Part shown: one piece after another, positions 45,716 to 55,089 of the stretch
Layout of the letters: each line of letters starts with the position of its first letter
Position numbering within the stretch: the first letter of the stretch is position 1
From: Rossellomorea sp. BNER
GTDB lineage: Bacteria > Bacillota > Bacilli > Bacillales > Bacillaceae_B
Length of the DNA stretch: 64,000 nt
Assembly: GCA_024213275.1 (NCBI GenBank)
Contig: JANAVG010000006.1
Location: forward strand, 208,266-272,265
Direction: 5' to 3'
The notes under the pieces: model-generated
Database searches by the model: none
Told to the model about the DNA's origin: nothing
Seen by the model: the letters and a program-made list of their open reading frames with translations, nothing else
Program-made: the position numbers and the translations under genes

Positions 45716-47215
45716 ATGTTGCCCTTGAAATTTAGCTATCAAAATGATCATCTAACACCAGATCCACTTGAAAAAAAACCCACTCATCCCAACCGAATCG
45801 CAAACATTGAGAATCTCTCTCCACTCCCACTCAACCCCAATTACTCTCCATCGACAAAACTACAAAATCACCTCACTGGAAGAGCTCTTTTATTAGACGA
45901 AATCCCTTTCCCCTTAACAGAAATTCAAACTCACTATCTAAATGGCTATCTTTACTATTCAAAAGGTATAACGAATCAAGGAAAACTTGAATGCTTGCGC
46001 TGTGGGAATACGGACCATTACCTGTTCGGAAAAATGCCATGCTCGCGCTGTTGTCAAGCCTGTTACTACTGTCGCAACTGTATCATGATGGGAAGGGTTT
46101 CTGAATGCTCTCCCCTAGTAAGATGGTCTGGCCCTACACCAAAACATATGACTGACTCGCCTCTCGACTGGGATGGTGTTTTATCACAAGGTCAAAAGAC
46201 AGCCTCAGAAAAAGTGGTTGAAGCAGTGATTAAGAAATGGGACGTCTTAGTTTGGGCAGTATGTGGGGCTGGAAAAACAGAGGTTCTCTTCCAAGGACTG
46301 AATGAAGCTCTGTCGTTGGGGTTACGCGTGTGCATTGCAACGCCGCGAACAGATGTGGTCCTGGAACTTGCCCCACGACTTCGCAAAGTGTTTCCTGTCA
46401 TTAAACCTGCTGCGCTCTATGGAGGGAGCGAAGAACGCCACGATTACTCCCAACTAACCATCGCCACCACACACCAGCTATTTCGCTTCAATGAGGCCTT
46501 TGATGTCATGATTGTCGATGAGGTCGATGCTTTTCCATTTTCCTATGACTCTTCTCTTCAATGGGCAGTGGAAAAAGCCCGCAAAAATGACTCTAGTAAA
46601 GTTCTATTAACAGCAACTCCTAATCCAAAATTACAAAAAGAATGTAAAACAGGAAAACAGAACTTCGTCACCATCCCAGCTCGCTACCACCGCAAACCTC
46701 TTCCCATTCCTACTTTTCAATGGGGTGGTGATTGGAAAAAAACCTTCAATAAAGGCAAAATCCCTTATCCAATAAGAGAGTGGGTTACAAGCCGACTTAC
46801 TATTCAAAAACAGGCACTTATCTTTTTTCCAGACATTAAAATAATGGAAAAAGCACTGCCACATTTTCAAACGCTCCACCCAGAAATCCTCTCCGTCCAC
46901 GCAGAAGATCCGGTAAGAAAGGAAAAAGTTCAAAAAATGAGAAATAACGAAATCCCCATCCTGCTGACAACCACCATTTTAGAAAGAGGCGTAACCATTC
47001 CAAACATTGATGTCGCCGTCATAGGCGCTGATGATGAAACATTTACTGAAAGTGCCCTCGTCCAAATCTCTGGAAGGGTGGGGAGAAGCTCAAATTTTCC
47101 AAAAGGGAATATTACGTTTTTCCATTTCGGGCGATCTCGCGCGATGATGAAAGCACTGGTCCATATTGACGATATGAACAAACAAGCTAAGAAAAGAGGG
47201 TTAATCGATGAATGA
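45716..47215 (+). CDS. comFA: Competence DNA translocation ATPase ComFA
   Basis: DEAD/DEAH-type ATPase that helps pull transforming DNA into the cell. 499 aa if ATG 45716 is used, but AAAGGA abuts it; TTG 45725 (nine bases on) is likelier. Four-Cys zinc site pairs (CLRCGN; CSRCCQACYYCRNC), Walker A VCGAGKTE (~residue 183), Walker B VDEVDAFP, motif III LLTATP and helicase C motif with QISGRVGRS. First of comFA-comFC-yvyF; no comFB between them, unlike B. subtilis. Extended C-rich codon choice near 45760-45860 is slight. Confidence 0.93.
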   Translation: MLPLKFSYQNDHLTPDPLEKKPTHPNRIANIENLSPLPLNPNYSPSTKLQNHLTGRALLLDEIPFPLTEIQTHYLNGYLYYSKGITNQGKLECLRCGNTDHYLFGKMPCSRCCQACYYCRNCIMMGRVSECSPLVRWSGPTPKHMTDSPLDWDGVLSQGQKTASEKVVEAVIKKWDVLVWAVCGAGKTEVLFQGLNEALSLGLRVCIATPRTDVVLELAPRLRKVFPVIKPAALYGGSEERHDYSQLTIATTHQLFRFNEAFDVMIVDEVDAFPFSYDSSLQWAVEKARKNDSSKVLLTATPNPKLQKECKTGKQNFVTIPARYHRKPLPIPTFQWGGDWKKTFNKGKIPYPIREWVTSRLTIQKQALIFFPDIKIMEKALPHFQTLHPEILSVHAEDPVRKEKVQKMRNNEIPILLTTTILERGVTIPNIDVAVIGADDETFTESALVQISGRVGRSSNFPKGNITFFHFGRSRAMMKALVHIDDMNKQAKKRGLIDE

Positions 47216-47912
47216 AACCTGTCTCTATTGTCACCAAAAGCTCCCACTAGAAATCACGTGGTCCACTTTATTTTTAAAATACCAGGAACAATGGTTATGC
47301 AAAAAGTGTGCTAGTCAACTAGAAAAAATAGAAGGAAAAAGGTGCACGATTTGCTCGAGGAATCTTGAAAAAATAGATAGCAATCTAGTAAAAGAGGATA
47401 CTTGCTTTGACTGTCAAAGATGGGAAAATGATGGGGAGTGGAAAGGAGTCCTTACCCGAAACACGTCTATTTATGAATACAACGACTTTCTCAAACAATA
47501 CTTAGCCCGATTCAAATACCGCGGGGATTATGTGTTAGCAAAAGCTTTTTCACAACAAATTCACGAGTTAGTAAAAACGTTTAACCCCAATCTCGTCGTT
47601 CCTATTCCTTTAAGCAAAGAAAGACAATACGAAAGAGGCTTCAACCAAGCGGAAGCCCTCATTATAGAAGCCGGCCAAAAATCAAATCATCTCCTAAGCC
47701 GTATGCACTCTGAAAAACAATCGAAAAAGTCGCGCTCAGAACGAATGCAAAATCAACAAGTTTTCCAAACCAACTCACCAACCTTAATCAAAAATCAGGT
47801 GATCCTTTTAGTTGATGACATTTACACAACAGGCTCCACCCTCCGTCAAGCAGCCAAAACACTTAAACAAGCAGGGGCAAAAGAAGTATTCTCTTTCACC
47901 ATTGCACGTTAA
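47208..47912 (+). CDS. comFC: Competence protein ComFC (phosphoribosyltransferase-like)
   Basis: 234 aa. N-terminal double zinc-finger-like Cys pairs (CLYCHQ, CKKC, CTIC, CFDC) and a C-terminal PRTase fold with the PRPP loop VILLVDDIYTTGSTL. Needed for DNA uptake in B. subtilis through contact with ComFA. Start overlaps comFA by 8 bp. Confidence 0.92.
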   Translation: MNETCLYCHQKLPLEITWSTLFLKYQEQWLCKKCASQLEKIEGKRCTICSRNLEKIDSNLVKEDTCFDCQRWENDGEWKGVLTRNTSIYEYNDFLKQYLARFKYRGDYVLAKAFSQQIHELVKTFNPNLVVPIPLSKERQYERGFNQAEALIIEAGQKSNHLLSRMHSEKQSKKSRSERMQNQQVFQTNSPTLIKNQVILLVDDIYTTGSTLRQAAKTLKQAGAKEVFSFTIAR

Positions 47913-47972
47913 AGTTTTTTCTCCATTATGACGATATAAACATTAAGAGAAAGCTAGTTAGAGGTGAACGAA

Positions 47973-48389
47973 ATGGGTGAACTATTAAACTGTCCTGCTT
48001 GTAATAAAATTTTTATCAAAAATCAATTTCGTGATGTTTGCGATCAATGCTATAAAGAGGAAGAAAAAATGTATGAAGCGGTTTATCAATTTTTACGAAA
48101 ACGCGAAAATCGCGCAGCAACAATCAAGCGAGTTGTTGAGGTAACAGGTGTTGATGAGCAACTGATTCATAAATGGGTTAAGAAAAGACGCCTGCAGCCT
48201 GCTCACTTTCCCAATATGGGTTATCCATGTGATACTTGTGGAAAGATCATCAACAAAGGCAAGATTTGTGATGACTGTACTTCTGGATTGAAACAAGATC
48301 TCCAGTCTTTCCAAGCTCAGGGAAAGTGGAGGGAGAGGATTGAAAACAGCAGTAAAAAAACATATTACTCAAGAGATTTGAACAGATAA
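47973..48389 (+). CDS. yvyF: Flagellar operon protein YvyF
   Basis: 138 aa from ATG 47973 (AGAGGTG upstream). Two Cys-rich ends (CPACNKIF...CDQC; CDTCGK...CDDC) around a MerR-like helical region (AATIKRVVEVTGVDEQLIHKW). Belongs to TIGR03826; B. subtilis YvyF precedes flgM and is tied to flagellar gene control. Here a terminator and about 2.7 kb separate it from flgM. Confidence 0.9.
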   Translation: MGELLNCPACNKIFIKNQFRDVCDQCYKEEEKMYEAVYQFLRKRENRAATIKRVVEVTGVDEQLIHKWVKKRRLQPAHFPNMGYPCDTCGKIINKGKICDDCTSGLKQDLQSFQAQGKWRERIENSSKKTYYSRDLNR

Positions 48390-48460
48390 TAAAGTCAAAT
48401 TCTTTTCTTTAAGGCTTAACAACATACCGTGTGTGATGATAAAAAAGTTCTAAAACATTC

Positions 48461-48495
48461 ATCCATCCTTTCTTAAATCGATTGGATGGTTTTTT
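48461..48495 (+). terminator. Terminator after yvyF
   Basis: CCATCC / GGATGG stem (extended by AT pairs) followed by TTTTTTG. It cuts the comF-yvyF unit from what follows. The remainder of 48390-48719 is AT-rich without a gene. Confidence 0.75.
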
Positions 48496-48719
48496 GATAG
48501 AAAAATCCTTAGACCTACAGATTAAATCCTTTAGGGAAAGGATACGATAGGTAATGGGTGTAAATAAATGAATTGTTTAGAAAAGGCTCTTTTCGTGAAC
48601 TTTGTTGCTTTTGGTCAATTATAAATAAGTCAATAATTGTTTTGTTCAAAAAACAACAATCTAAGTGGAAATAGACTTAGAAAAAGAAGAGGTGAAAGAA
48701 GATTATTGAAAACGGTAAA

Positions 48720-49817
48720 ATGCTGGACAATGGTAAAATATCATCTTTCCAATTTGTGGTACTAACCACTTTATTTACAATAGGTTCAGCCATTTTGATT
48801 ATTCCGTCCATTTTGGCTGCCGAGTCAAAGCAGGACGCACCGATTGCGGTACTCCTGAGTATCGGATTAGGTATGTTCATTATTATGGTATATATCGCTT
48901 TGGCCAATTTATTTCCTGATATGTCACTTGTAGAAATCATTGACCATTTATTAGGAAAATGGATCGGTTCAATGGTTTCTCTCACTTTTATTTTCTTCCT
49001 TTTTTATAATGCATCGGCATTACTAACCTTTATAGGGAATTTTTTGACAACCCAATTAATGCCGGAAACACCGATTGAATCTATCATGATCCTATTTATG
49101 ATAGTAGTTATTATGGGGATTCGGCTTGGTCTTGAAGTGATATCCCGGTCCGCAGAAATTTTATTTTTTGGGTTCTTATTCTTATTTATCATTCTCGTTA
49201 TTTTCATTTCACCGCAAATTGATTGGAAAAATATGCAACCTGTATTTGAATCGGGTATAAAGCCAATAACGTTGACAATCGTCTATTTTTTGAGTTTTAC
49301 TTTTATACCGTTGGTCACATTACTCATGATCTTTCCCGCACATGTTAATAAACTGACAAATGCCCGTAAAGGTTTTTTTATAGGCTCGTTGATAGGTGGA
49401 ACGATTTTATTGATCATTGTCCTTTTAAGTATTTTGGTGCTGGGTCCGAATCAAACAGCAAGGAACTTATATCCAAGCTATGTTTTGGCTGAAAAAATAA
49501 AAATAGGGAATTTTATTCAGAGAATTGAAGTCATTATCGCTGTCATGTGGATTATTTCTTTATTTTTTAAAATGACGCTCTATTTGTATGGTTCCATCAT
49601 AGGATTCGCGCAAATATTAAAGTTGAAAAACTATCGTTTCCTTACGCTGCCATTCGGAATGATCATGATACCCGCAACGATGGTATTTCATCCAAATGTC
49701 GTTCACATACAAACATTTGATACGAAAACGTGGCCCTTGTATGGAATTACCTTCGGGCTGCTTCTGCCTTTATTGTTGTTAGTGGTTGCTGTCATTCGGA
49801 AGAAGATATTCAAATAG
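48720..49817 (+). CDS. GerAB-type spore germination permease (orphan)
   Basis: 365 aa, about ten membrane segments, APC-superfamily GerAB/YndE layout (KISSFQFVVLTTLFTIGSAIL; LEVISRSAEILF; LVTLLMIFPAHVNK). In germinant receptors it senses the nutrient in the spore inner membrane together with GerAA and GerAC, but neither is next to it. ATG 48720 has no close ribosome site; AGAGGTGAAAG is ~30 bases upstream, so translation may begin at a non-AUG codon nearer to it. Ends with a terminator. Breaks the normal yvyF-flgM order. Confidence 0.85.
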   Translation: MLDNGKISSFQFVVLTTLFTIGSAILIIPSILAAESKQDAPIAVLLSIGLGMFIIMVYIALANLFPDMSLVEIIDHLLGKWIGSMVSLTFIFFLFYNASALLTFIGNFLTTQLMPETPIESIMILFMIVVIMGIRLGLEVISRSAEILFFGFLFLFIILVIFISPQIDWKNMQPVFESGIKPITLTIVYFLSFTFIPLVTLLMIFPAHVNKLTNARKGFFIGSLIGGTILLIIVLLSILVLGPNQTARNLYPSYVLAEKIKIGNFIQRIEVIIAVMWIISLFFKMTLYLYGSIIGFAQILKLKNYRFLTLPFGMIMIPATMVFHPNVVHIQTFDTKTWPLYGITFGLLLPLLLLVVAVIRKKIFK

Positions 49818-49898
49818 GGGAAAGCAGGAATTCATGTGAAAAATAATTGAATATGGGTGAAGTTCAGGGGGAAGATTCCGGTTGAAACAATCATATAG

Positions 49899-49937
49899 AA
49901 CGGCTTCCAAATCTTGAATTAGGTAGCCGTTTTATTT
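49899..49937 (+). terminator. Terminator after gerAB-like gene
   Basis: AACGGCT / AGCCGTT stem with TTATTTT tail. Confidence 0.65.
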
Positions 49938-50003
49938 TGGGTGTCGTTGGGTTCAGTCGGCATGGATAAAGATTTGCTGTAATGATTAAAAGAAACGGTT
50001 TCT

Positions 50004-50419
50004 TTATTGATGTCGACGATAATCATATTTGCCATATGGAACATCAATTTTTTTCTTGTTAATAATAACAGTATCTTTATCCTCCCAAACGATCGTACTT
50101 GACCCTTTCTCGTATTGCCAATAAATATTTTTTGAACTTTTGTCTTCATTATTGAAAAACAAAACACCTAATACAGCATAATTAACAGTGGCTCCTCCAT
50201 TATTTAAATACGTTTTAACTGTGTATTTTCCATCTGGCGAGGTTTCCTCAGACAAAAATTCCCCTTGTTGAATTCTATCAATATCGTAAAAAGCCCAATG
50301 AATTAGCCAGCCAACACCACCAGAGATTAATAATAGAATAAATATAATCGTTATTATGATGGGATGACGCTTAAAAAGAGAACCGATATATGTAACAAAC
50401 TTAAAACTCCTTTAGCCAT
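50004..50419 (-). pseudogene. DUF5412-like membrane protein with 5' frameshift
   Basis: Minus strand frame from ~50405 to 50004 reads FVTYIGSLFKRHPII, one membrane segment (IITIIFILLLISGGVGWLI), then FYDIDRIQQGEFLSEETSPD and a beta-rich C-terminal part (YTVKTYLNNGGATVNYAVLG). It has no start codon before the upstream stop. ATG 50419 lies in another frame (MAKGVLSLL); adding one T to the T4 run at 50403-50406 area would join them as MAKGVFKFVTYIG. A sequencing slip or true decay. Family assignment from overall likeness, moderate. Confidence 0.5.
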
Positions 50420-50647
50420 TTATATCCGAAAGATTAAACATATTTAAATATATCAAAAATCACCAGCAGAGTTTAGGTTCCCAAAGTCTTCAGGTATCTT
50501 CAGTACCATCGGTAATAGCTCACTTGGAAATAATGTCTTGAAACAAGCCGGAATTTAGAGTAATAATAATAAATTTTCATTTCCGACCCCAAACCAACCT
50601 CAAAGAACGCAAAGGCTGTTTGTATTGTTTGTGAAAATGAATAATAT

Positions 50648-50690
50648 AAAAAGCGCAAACCCCCGAATATAAAAGAGGTTTACGCTTTTC
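50648..50690 (-). terminator. Terminator after tRNA-Arg
   Basis: Minus strand GAAAAGCGTAAACC / GGTTTGCGCTTTTT stem directly behind the tRNA. Confidence 0.75.
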
Positions 50691-50697
50691 TTTGATA

Positions 50698-50771
50698 CGT
50701 CCCAGGCGAGATTCGAACTCACGACCTACAGCTTAGGAGGCTGTTGCTCTATCCAGCTGAGCTACTGGGAC
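50698..50771 (-). tRNA. tRNA-Arg (anticodon CCU)
   Basis: 74-nt cloverleaf on the minus strand: acceptor GTCCCAG / CTGGGAC with discriminator G; D arm GCTC-AGCTGGATA-GAGC; anticodon stem ACAGC / GCTGT with loop CTCCTAA (CCU, reads AGG); T arm with GTTCGAATC. CCA is not encoded. Confidence 0.96.
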
Positions 50772-50916
50772 ATTAGGTTTTCATTATAATTATTATGAAG
50801 AGCTAGGTCAATTATTTAGTATTAGGTTTTAAGTCAAGCAATGCAATGACGGCTCCCGTAATTCGAATGGGGTTCTATTTTTTATTTAACGAAGGTAGAA
50901 AGTTAATGTTAAAAAT

Positions 50917-51028
50917 GCTGTCCCATAAGGGGAATAGAACCACAATGATTGTTTAGATTTAGAAGATCTCCCGAAGGTTTCTATAAATGGAAGTTGTGTG
51001 GTTACGGACACCTTGATTTTGGGTCAGC
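50917..51028. repeat. GCTGTCC...GGTCAGC interspersed element, copy 2 (112 bp)
   Basis: Diverged copy of the 36454 element: same ends, GAACCAC / GTGTGGTT inner arms, TAGAAG...GGTTTCT middle and GGACACCTT. It lies between tRNA-Arg and the flgM promoter. The sequence 50772-50916 shows nothing else. Confidence 0.65.
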
Positions 51029-51054
51029 TTTTTATTTATCCAACTAACAAAAAC

Positions 51055-51081
51055 TAAACATTCCCCACTATGATCCGATAT
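51055..51081 (+). promoter_or_regulatory. Sigma-D promoter of flgM
   Basis: TAAA (51055-51058), 16-bp spacer, CCGATAT (51075-51081); consensus TAAA-N14-16-GCCGATAT. 46 bp upstream of flgM. Confidence 0.85.
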
Positions 51082-51126
51082 AATAAATAGAATAACTCTG
51101 AACGGAAGAAAGCGAGGGATGTAATA

Positions 51127-51393
51127 ATGAAAATTAACAATATTGGTCCTTCTAGTGTGAATCCCTACAAGAAACACTTGAACCATGTTAACGAACCTCT
51201 TAATAGTGGTCAAAAAAAATCGGATAAACTCGAAATTTCAACAAAAGCAAAAGAAATGCAGGAAGCTTCAAAGCTAAGCAAAGAGCGTCAAGCAAAGGTA
51301 GAAGAACTCAAGATCCAAGTTCAAAATGGAACCTATACGCCTAATGCTAAAGCAATCGCAAAAGGCTTGAAGAATTTTTATCATAACCAATAA
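51127..51393 (+). CDS. flgM: Anti-sigma-D factor FlgM
   Basis: 88 aa. N-terminal half polar and probably disordered; C-terminal half (about 40-85; ELKIQVQNGTYTPNAKAIAKG) is the helix pair that binds sigma-D. It holds flagellar late genes off until the hook is complete. First gene of the flgM-flgN-flgK-flgL unit under a sigma-D promoter, giving feedback. Confidence 0.92.
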   Translation: MKINNIGPSSVNPYKKHLNHVNEPLNSGQKKSDKLEISTKAKEMQEASKLSKERQAKVEELKIQVQNGTYTPNAKAIAKGLKNFYHNQ

Positions 51394-51413
51394 TGTCAAA
51401 TAGGAGGGAGAGT

Positions 51414-51902
51414 ATGGCTCAATCACTTATCCTAACTCTTGAAAAACTAATCAAATTGCATAGTAGTCTACTCGATCTCTCACTACGAAAAACAGAGACG
51501 ATTAAAAATGGTGACGTGAACGGTTTAGATCAATTTTTAAAAGATGAACAAAAACATATCGCCGCCATCAATACAATTGAAGCGGAACGACAGAAGCATG
51601 CAGCATTCTTTTTAAAGGAACGGGGAAAAGCAGGCACAGCTCCGACTATTTCTCAATGCATAGAAATAGCAAATGATGTTGAAAAAAACGAACTAACTCG
51701 ATTACAAAAACAACTAGTGTTTAAAATAGAAGAATTAAAAACGTCAAATGAGCTCAATCAGAAGCTTATTTATCAATCCCTTCAATACGTCAATATGAGT
51801 TTATCAATGGTTCATCCCCAAAACGATCAAGGGAATTATGGTCGCCCCGATCAAGAGAAGCAACCTTCTTCACAGCGATCCATTTTTGATTCAAGGGCAT
51901 AG
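51414..51902 (+). CDS. flgN: FlgN flagellar export chaperone
   Basis: 162 aa from ATG 51414, placed behind AGGAGGGAG; the earlier ATG 51393 overlaps flgM and precedes that site. All-helical protein (LEKLIKLHSSLLDLSLRKTE) of the FlgN family, expected to guard FlgK and FlgL before export. Poorly conserved C-terminus, polar. Confidence 0.9.
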   Translation: MAQSLILTLEKLIKLHSSLLDLSLRKTETIKNGDVNGLDQFLKDEQKHIAAINTIEAERQKHAAFFLKERGKAGTAPTISQCIEIANDVEKNELTRLQKQLVFKIEELKTSNELNQKLIYQSLQYVNMSLSMVHPQNDQGNYGRPDQEKQPSSQRSIFDSRA

Positions 51903-51927
51903 TGAATAAAGAAACGGAGGTAACACC

Positions 51928-53523
51928 ATGCGATCGACTTTCCATGGGTTAGAAACAGCTAAGCGTGGCATGTTCACCCAGCAAGGCGCGTTATATACAA
52001 CGGGACATAATATCGCGAATGCGAATACTCCCGGATATTCAAGGCAGCGTGTGAATTTTCAAACAACCGAACCCTATCCAGGAGTAGGAATGAACAGACC
52101 ACAGATCCCAGGTCAAATCGGTTCCGGAGTTGAGGCAGGCTCTGTTCAACGGATCCGCGAGAAATTTCTAGATATTCAGTTCCGCGGAGAACTTAACAAA
52201 TTAGGCTATTGGGAAACAAAGATGAGCGCTATGGAGAAGATGGAAGAAGTGATGAACGAACCTTCTGACTCAGGTCTTTCGAAATCGATGGATATGTTCT
52301 GGCAGTCATTACAGGACCTTGCCGTCAATCCTACCAATCCAGGTGCCCGTTCTGTTGTACGTGAGCGAGGCATAGCAGTAACGAAAACCTTTAGTTATTT
52401 ATCGAATTCTCTTAAAGGAATTCAAGAGGATTTGAAAAATGAACTATCCGTTACGGAAAAACAAGTGAATTCACTTCTAAATCAAATACATAAGCTTAAT
52501 AATCAAATAGCCGACGTAGAACCTCATGGTTATTTACCGAATGATCTCTATGATGAACGAGATCGATTAATTGATGAACTTTCAGGAATCGTAGACATCC
52601 AAGTTAGCTATGAGAGTAATGGAGGAAGTTCGTTAGATATTGCAGAAGGAAGAGCATCGATTTTTCTTTCTTATGGTGAAGGATCAAGAGCTTCACAGCT
52701 TGTAGGGAAGAATGGCGTAAACGAGATGAAGGTCCAATACCATGAAGAAGAAGGTCTCGTCAGTGGAATCAAGGTGGGTAAACAGGAAGTCGATTACACG
52801 GACTTTGGATCACAAGGAAAATTGAGAGGACTCGTCGATTCATTTGGTTATGTGAAACAAAATCCTGTTGACGGAACCTATACAGTGGAAGGCTCCTACC
52901 CTAACATGTTGAAAGAACTGGATAATATTGCATATGAGTTCGTTAAAGCGTTTAATGAACAGCATAAGCAAGGGGTTACCCTAACCGAGATGACTACAGA
53001 AGGGTTTGACCCAGAGAATTTACCAGACCCTTATACACCGAATACCCCAAACTTCTTTATAGATCAGAGCACAGCGGACGGTAGCTTAGGAGATAAAAAA
53101 GGTTTTGCAGGCCGCATCGATATTTCAGATGAAATTAAAGAAAGCACTGACAATATTGCTAGTGCCTCTGCGGCAAATCCAACAGCGGGAAATGCCAGTA
53201 ATATTCTTGCGCTTGCTGATGTGATCGATAAAAAGGAATTGCCTTTAGGTGATTATGATGCCACGTTTAAAGGTCACTATGAATCTGTTATTGGTCAAAT
53301 GGCCGTCGAATCACAAGAAGCGGTCCGTCTTGCAAAAAATAGTGCCGTGTTAACGAATGCGGTTGAGACAAGGAGAATGTCTGTGAGTGGCGTCTCCCTC
53401 GATGAAGAGATGACTAATATGATTAAATTTCAGCATGCTTATAATGCATCAGCAAGAATGATCACCCTTCAAGATGAATTACTCGATAAAATCATTAACG
53501 GTATGGGTACCGTTGGTAGATAG
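51928..53523 (+). CDS. flgK: Flagellar hook-associated protein 1
   Basis: 531 aa, exported by the flagellar type III route; forms the hook-filament junction. N-terminal rod motif FHGLETAKRGMFTQQ and NIANANTPGYSRQRV; C-terminal SVSGVSLDEEMTNMIKFQ and ARMITLQDELLDKII helices. AAACGGAGG before ATG. Confidence 0.96.
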   Translation: MRSTFHGLETAKRGMFTQQGALYTTGHNIANANTPGYSRQRVNFQTTEPYPGVGMNRPQIPGQIGSGVEAGSVQRIREKFLDIQFRGELNKLGYWETKMSAMEKMEEVMNEPSDSGLSKSMDMFWQSLQDLAVNPTNPGARSVVRERGIAVTKTFSYLSNSLKGIQEDLKNELSVTEKQVNSLLNQIHKLNNQIADVEPHGYLPNDLYDERDRLIDELSGIVDIQVSYESNGGSSLDIAEGRASIFLSYGEGSRASQLVGKNGVNEMKVQYHEEEGLVSGIKVGKQEVDYTDFGSQGKLRGLVDSFGYVKQNPVDGTYTVEGSYPNMLKELDNIAYEFVKAFNEQHKQGVTLTEMTTEGFDPENLPDPYTPNTPNFFIDQSTADGSLGDKKGFAGRIDISDEIKESTDNIASASAANPTAGNASNILALADVIDKKELPLGDYDATFKGHYESVIGQMAVESQEAVRLAKNSAVLTNAVETRRMSVSGVSLDEEMTNMIKFQHAYNASARMITLQDELLDKIINGMGTVGR

Positions 53524-53536
53524 GTAGGTAAGAACA

Positions 53537-54427
53537 ATGCGTGTCACTCAAAGTATGATATCAAATAATTCATTACGAAATTTAAGCTCATCGTATGAGC
53601 GAATCGGAAAACTTCTGGAGCAGAATTCAACAGGAAAAAAAATCACGAGACCATCCGATGATCCAGTGGTTGCGATGAAAGGAATGTTTTATCGATCCAA
53701 CCTGACGGAAATCGAACAATATAAACGTAATTTATCCGAGCTCTATTTATGGATGGAGAACTCTGAAGCAGGGATTGAACAGGCAAACCAAGGCTTGCAC
53801 CGTATCCGTGAATTAGTGATTCAAGGGAAGAATGGGACATTAAATGAGGAAGACCGTGAATCCGTAGCCAGGGAAATTGAACAAATCAAAAAAGACCTAG
53901 TGAATGTTGCAAATACACAAGTAGCCGGTAGGTATATTTTTCATGGAACAGATACGAAAAATCCCCCTGTATCGAATCCAGATGACCCAGTTGTGGCAGG
54001 TAACCTAAATGATCCGAAAATTGATAACTATATGGTAGAGGTTTCACAAGGTGTTTCCCTCAAGGCGAACGTGAATCCCGATCAGGTCTTCAACCAAGAG
54101 CTTTTCGACACCGTTCAAGATATTCAAAAAGCATTAGAAAGCGATAATCCAGAAGAATTGGATCAATTATTAGGACGTCTGGATAATGTAATGGATACAG
54201 TAACGGCCGAGCGTTCAGAACTTGGTGCCCGCTATAACCGTCTTGAAATGGTGGACGACCGTCTTTTCCAGCAGGAAGTCACGGCAACGCGAATCCTTTC
54301 AGATAATGAAGATGTCGATATGGAAAAGGTTATTACTGATTTGAAAACGCAGGAAAGTGTCCACCGTGCAGCACTAGCTGTCGGGGCGCGAATTATTCAA
54401 CCAACTCTTATGGACTTTTTAAGATAA
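53537..54427 (+). CDS. flgL: Flagellar hook-associated protein 3
   Basis: 296 aa, starts MRVTQSMISNNSLRNLSSSY with the flagellin-like N-terminal D0/D1 helices and ends with a flagellin-like C-terminal helix (QESVHRAALAVGARIIQPTL). Connects the filament to FlgK. 13 bp after flgK. Confidence 0.95.
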   Translation: MRVTQSMISNNSLRNLSSSYERIGKLLEQNSTGKKITRPSDDPVVAMKGMFYRSNLTEIEQYKRNLSELYLWMENSEAGIEQANQGLHRIRELVIQGKNGTLNEEDRESVAREIEQIKKDLVNVANTQVAGRYIFHGTDTKNPPVSNPDDPVVAGNLNDPKIDNYMVEVSQGVSLKANVNPDQVFNQELFDTVQDIQKALESDNPEELDQLLGRLDNVMDTVTAERSELGARYNRLEMVDDRLFQQEVTATRILSDNEDVDMEKVITDLKTQESVHRAALAVGARIIQPTLMDFLR

Positions 54428-54480
54428 GAATGCAAGGGGGACTACTAGGTTAGTTCCCTTTTTATATGGAGGTACGTAAT

Positions 54481-55071
54481 ATGAATTTTCCGCAGATCCG
54501 CCTGCAATCCACTCCAGCAAAAATTGAGATCCAAACCAAGCCAGGCAGAATGGAAATCGAGCAGCCTCCTGCGAAGTTAGATCTTCAGCAACCAAAAGGT
54601 AAGCTAGAAATTGACCATATTCCCTCAAAGCTCACCATCGATCAAACAGAAGCATGGGCAGACATGGACTTAAAGCATATTTCAAGGAGAATAGCGGAAT
54701 TTGCCCAGCAGGGATATGAAGACTGGCTTTCTGGACTTGCCCGCGTTTCACAGAATGGGGATGAATTGATGAGGATAGAAAACGGTGGCAATCCCCTAGC
54801 TGAACAGGCGAAACGCAACAGCGAAGACCCCATCTATGAATTCAATATTGGCTGGATTCCATCGGCTGGCAGTGTCAAAATAAATTACGATCCTGGCGAT
54901 GTGAACATTCATTTTGAACCTCAAAGGGTGATTAATAATACGAGACCACAAAAGCCTATAATCGAGCATGTGCCAGCACAGGTTGATATTAGACTGAAGC
55001 AATATAGCGACCTGAAAATTGACTTTGTCAACCTAAAGCATGTCGGGGTTCACTATGAACAAGAAATTTAA
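54481..55071 (+). CDS. yviE: YviE, DUF6470 family
   Basis: 196 aa from ATG 54481 (TGGAGG upstream; ATG 54466 overlaps that site). N-terminal part is a series of short repeats, x-[QT]-x-x-P-[AGK]-[KR]-[LIM]-[ED]-I/L (about residues 7-60), beta-strand-like. Function unknown; always in flgL-fliW neighbourhood in Bacillus. Confidence 0.9.
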   Translation: MNFPQIRLQSTPAKIEIQTKPGRMEIEQPPAKLDLQQPKGKLEIDHIPSKLTIDQTEAWADMDLKHISRRIAEFAQQGYEDWLSGLARVSQNGDELMRIENGGNPLAEQAKRNSEDPIYEFNIGWIPSAGSVKINYDPGDVNIHFEPQRVINNTRPQKPIIEHVPAQVDIRLKQYSDLKIDFVNLKHVGVHYEQEI

Positions 55072-55089
55072 GTTGAAGGAATGTGAAAA

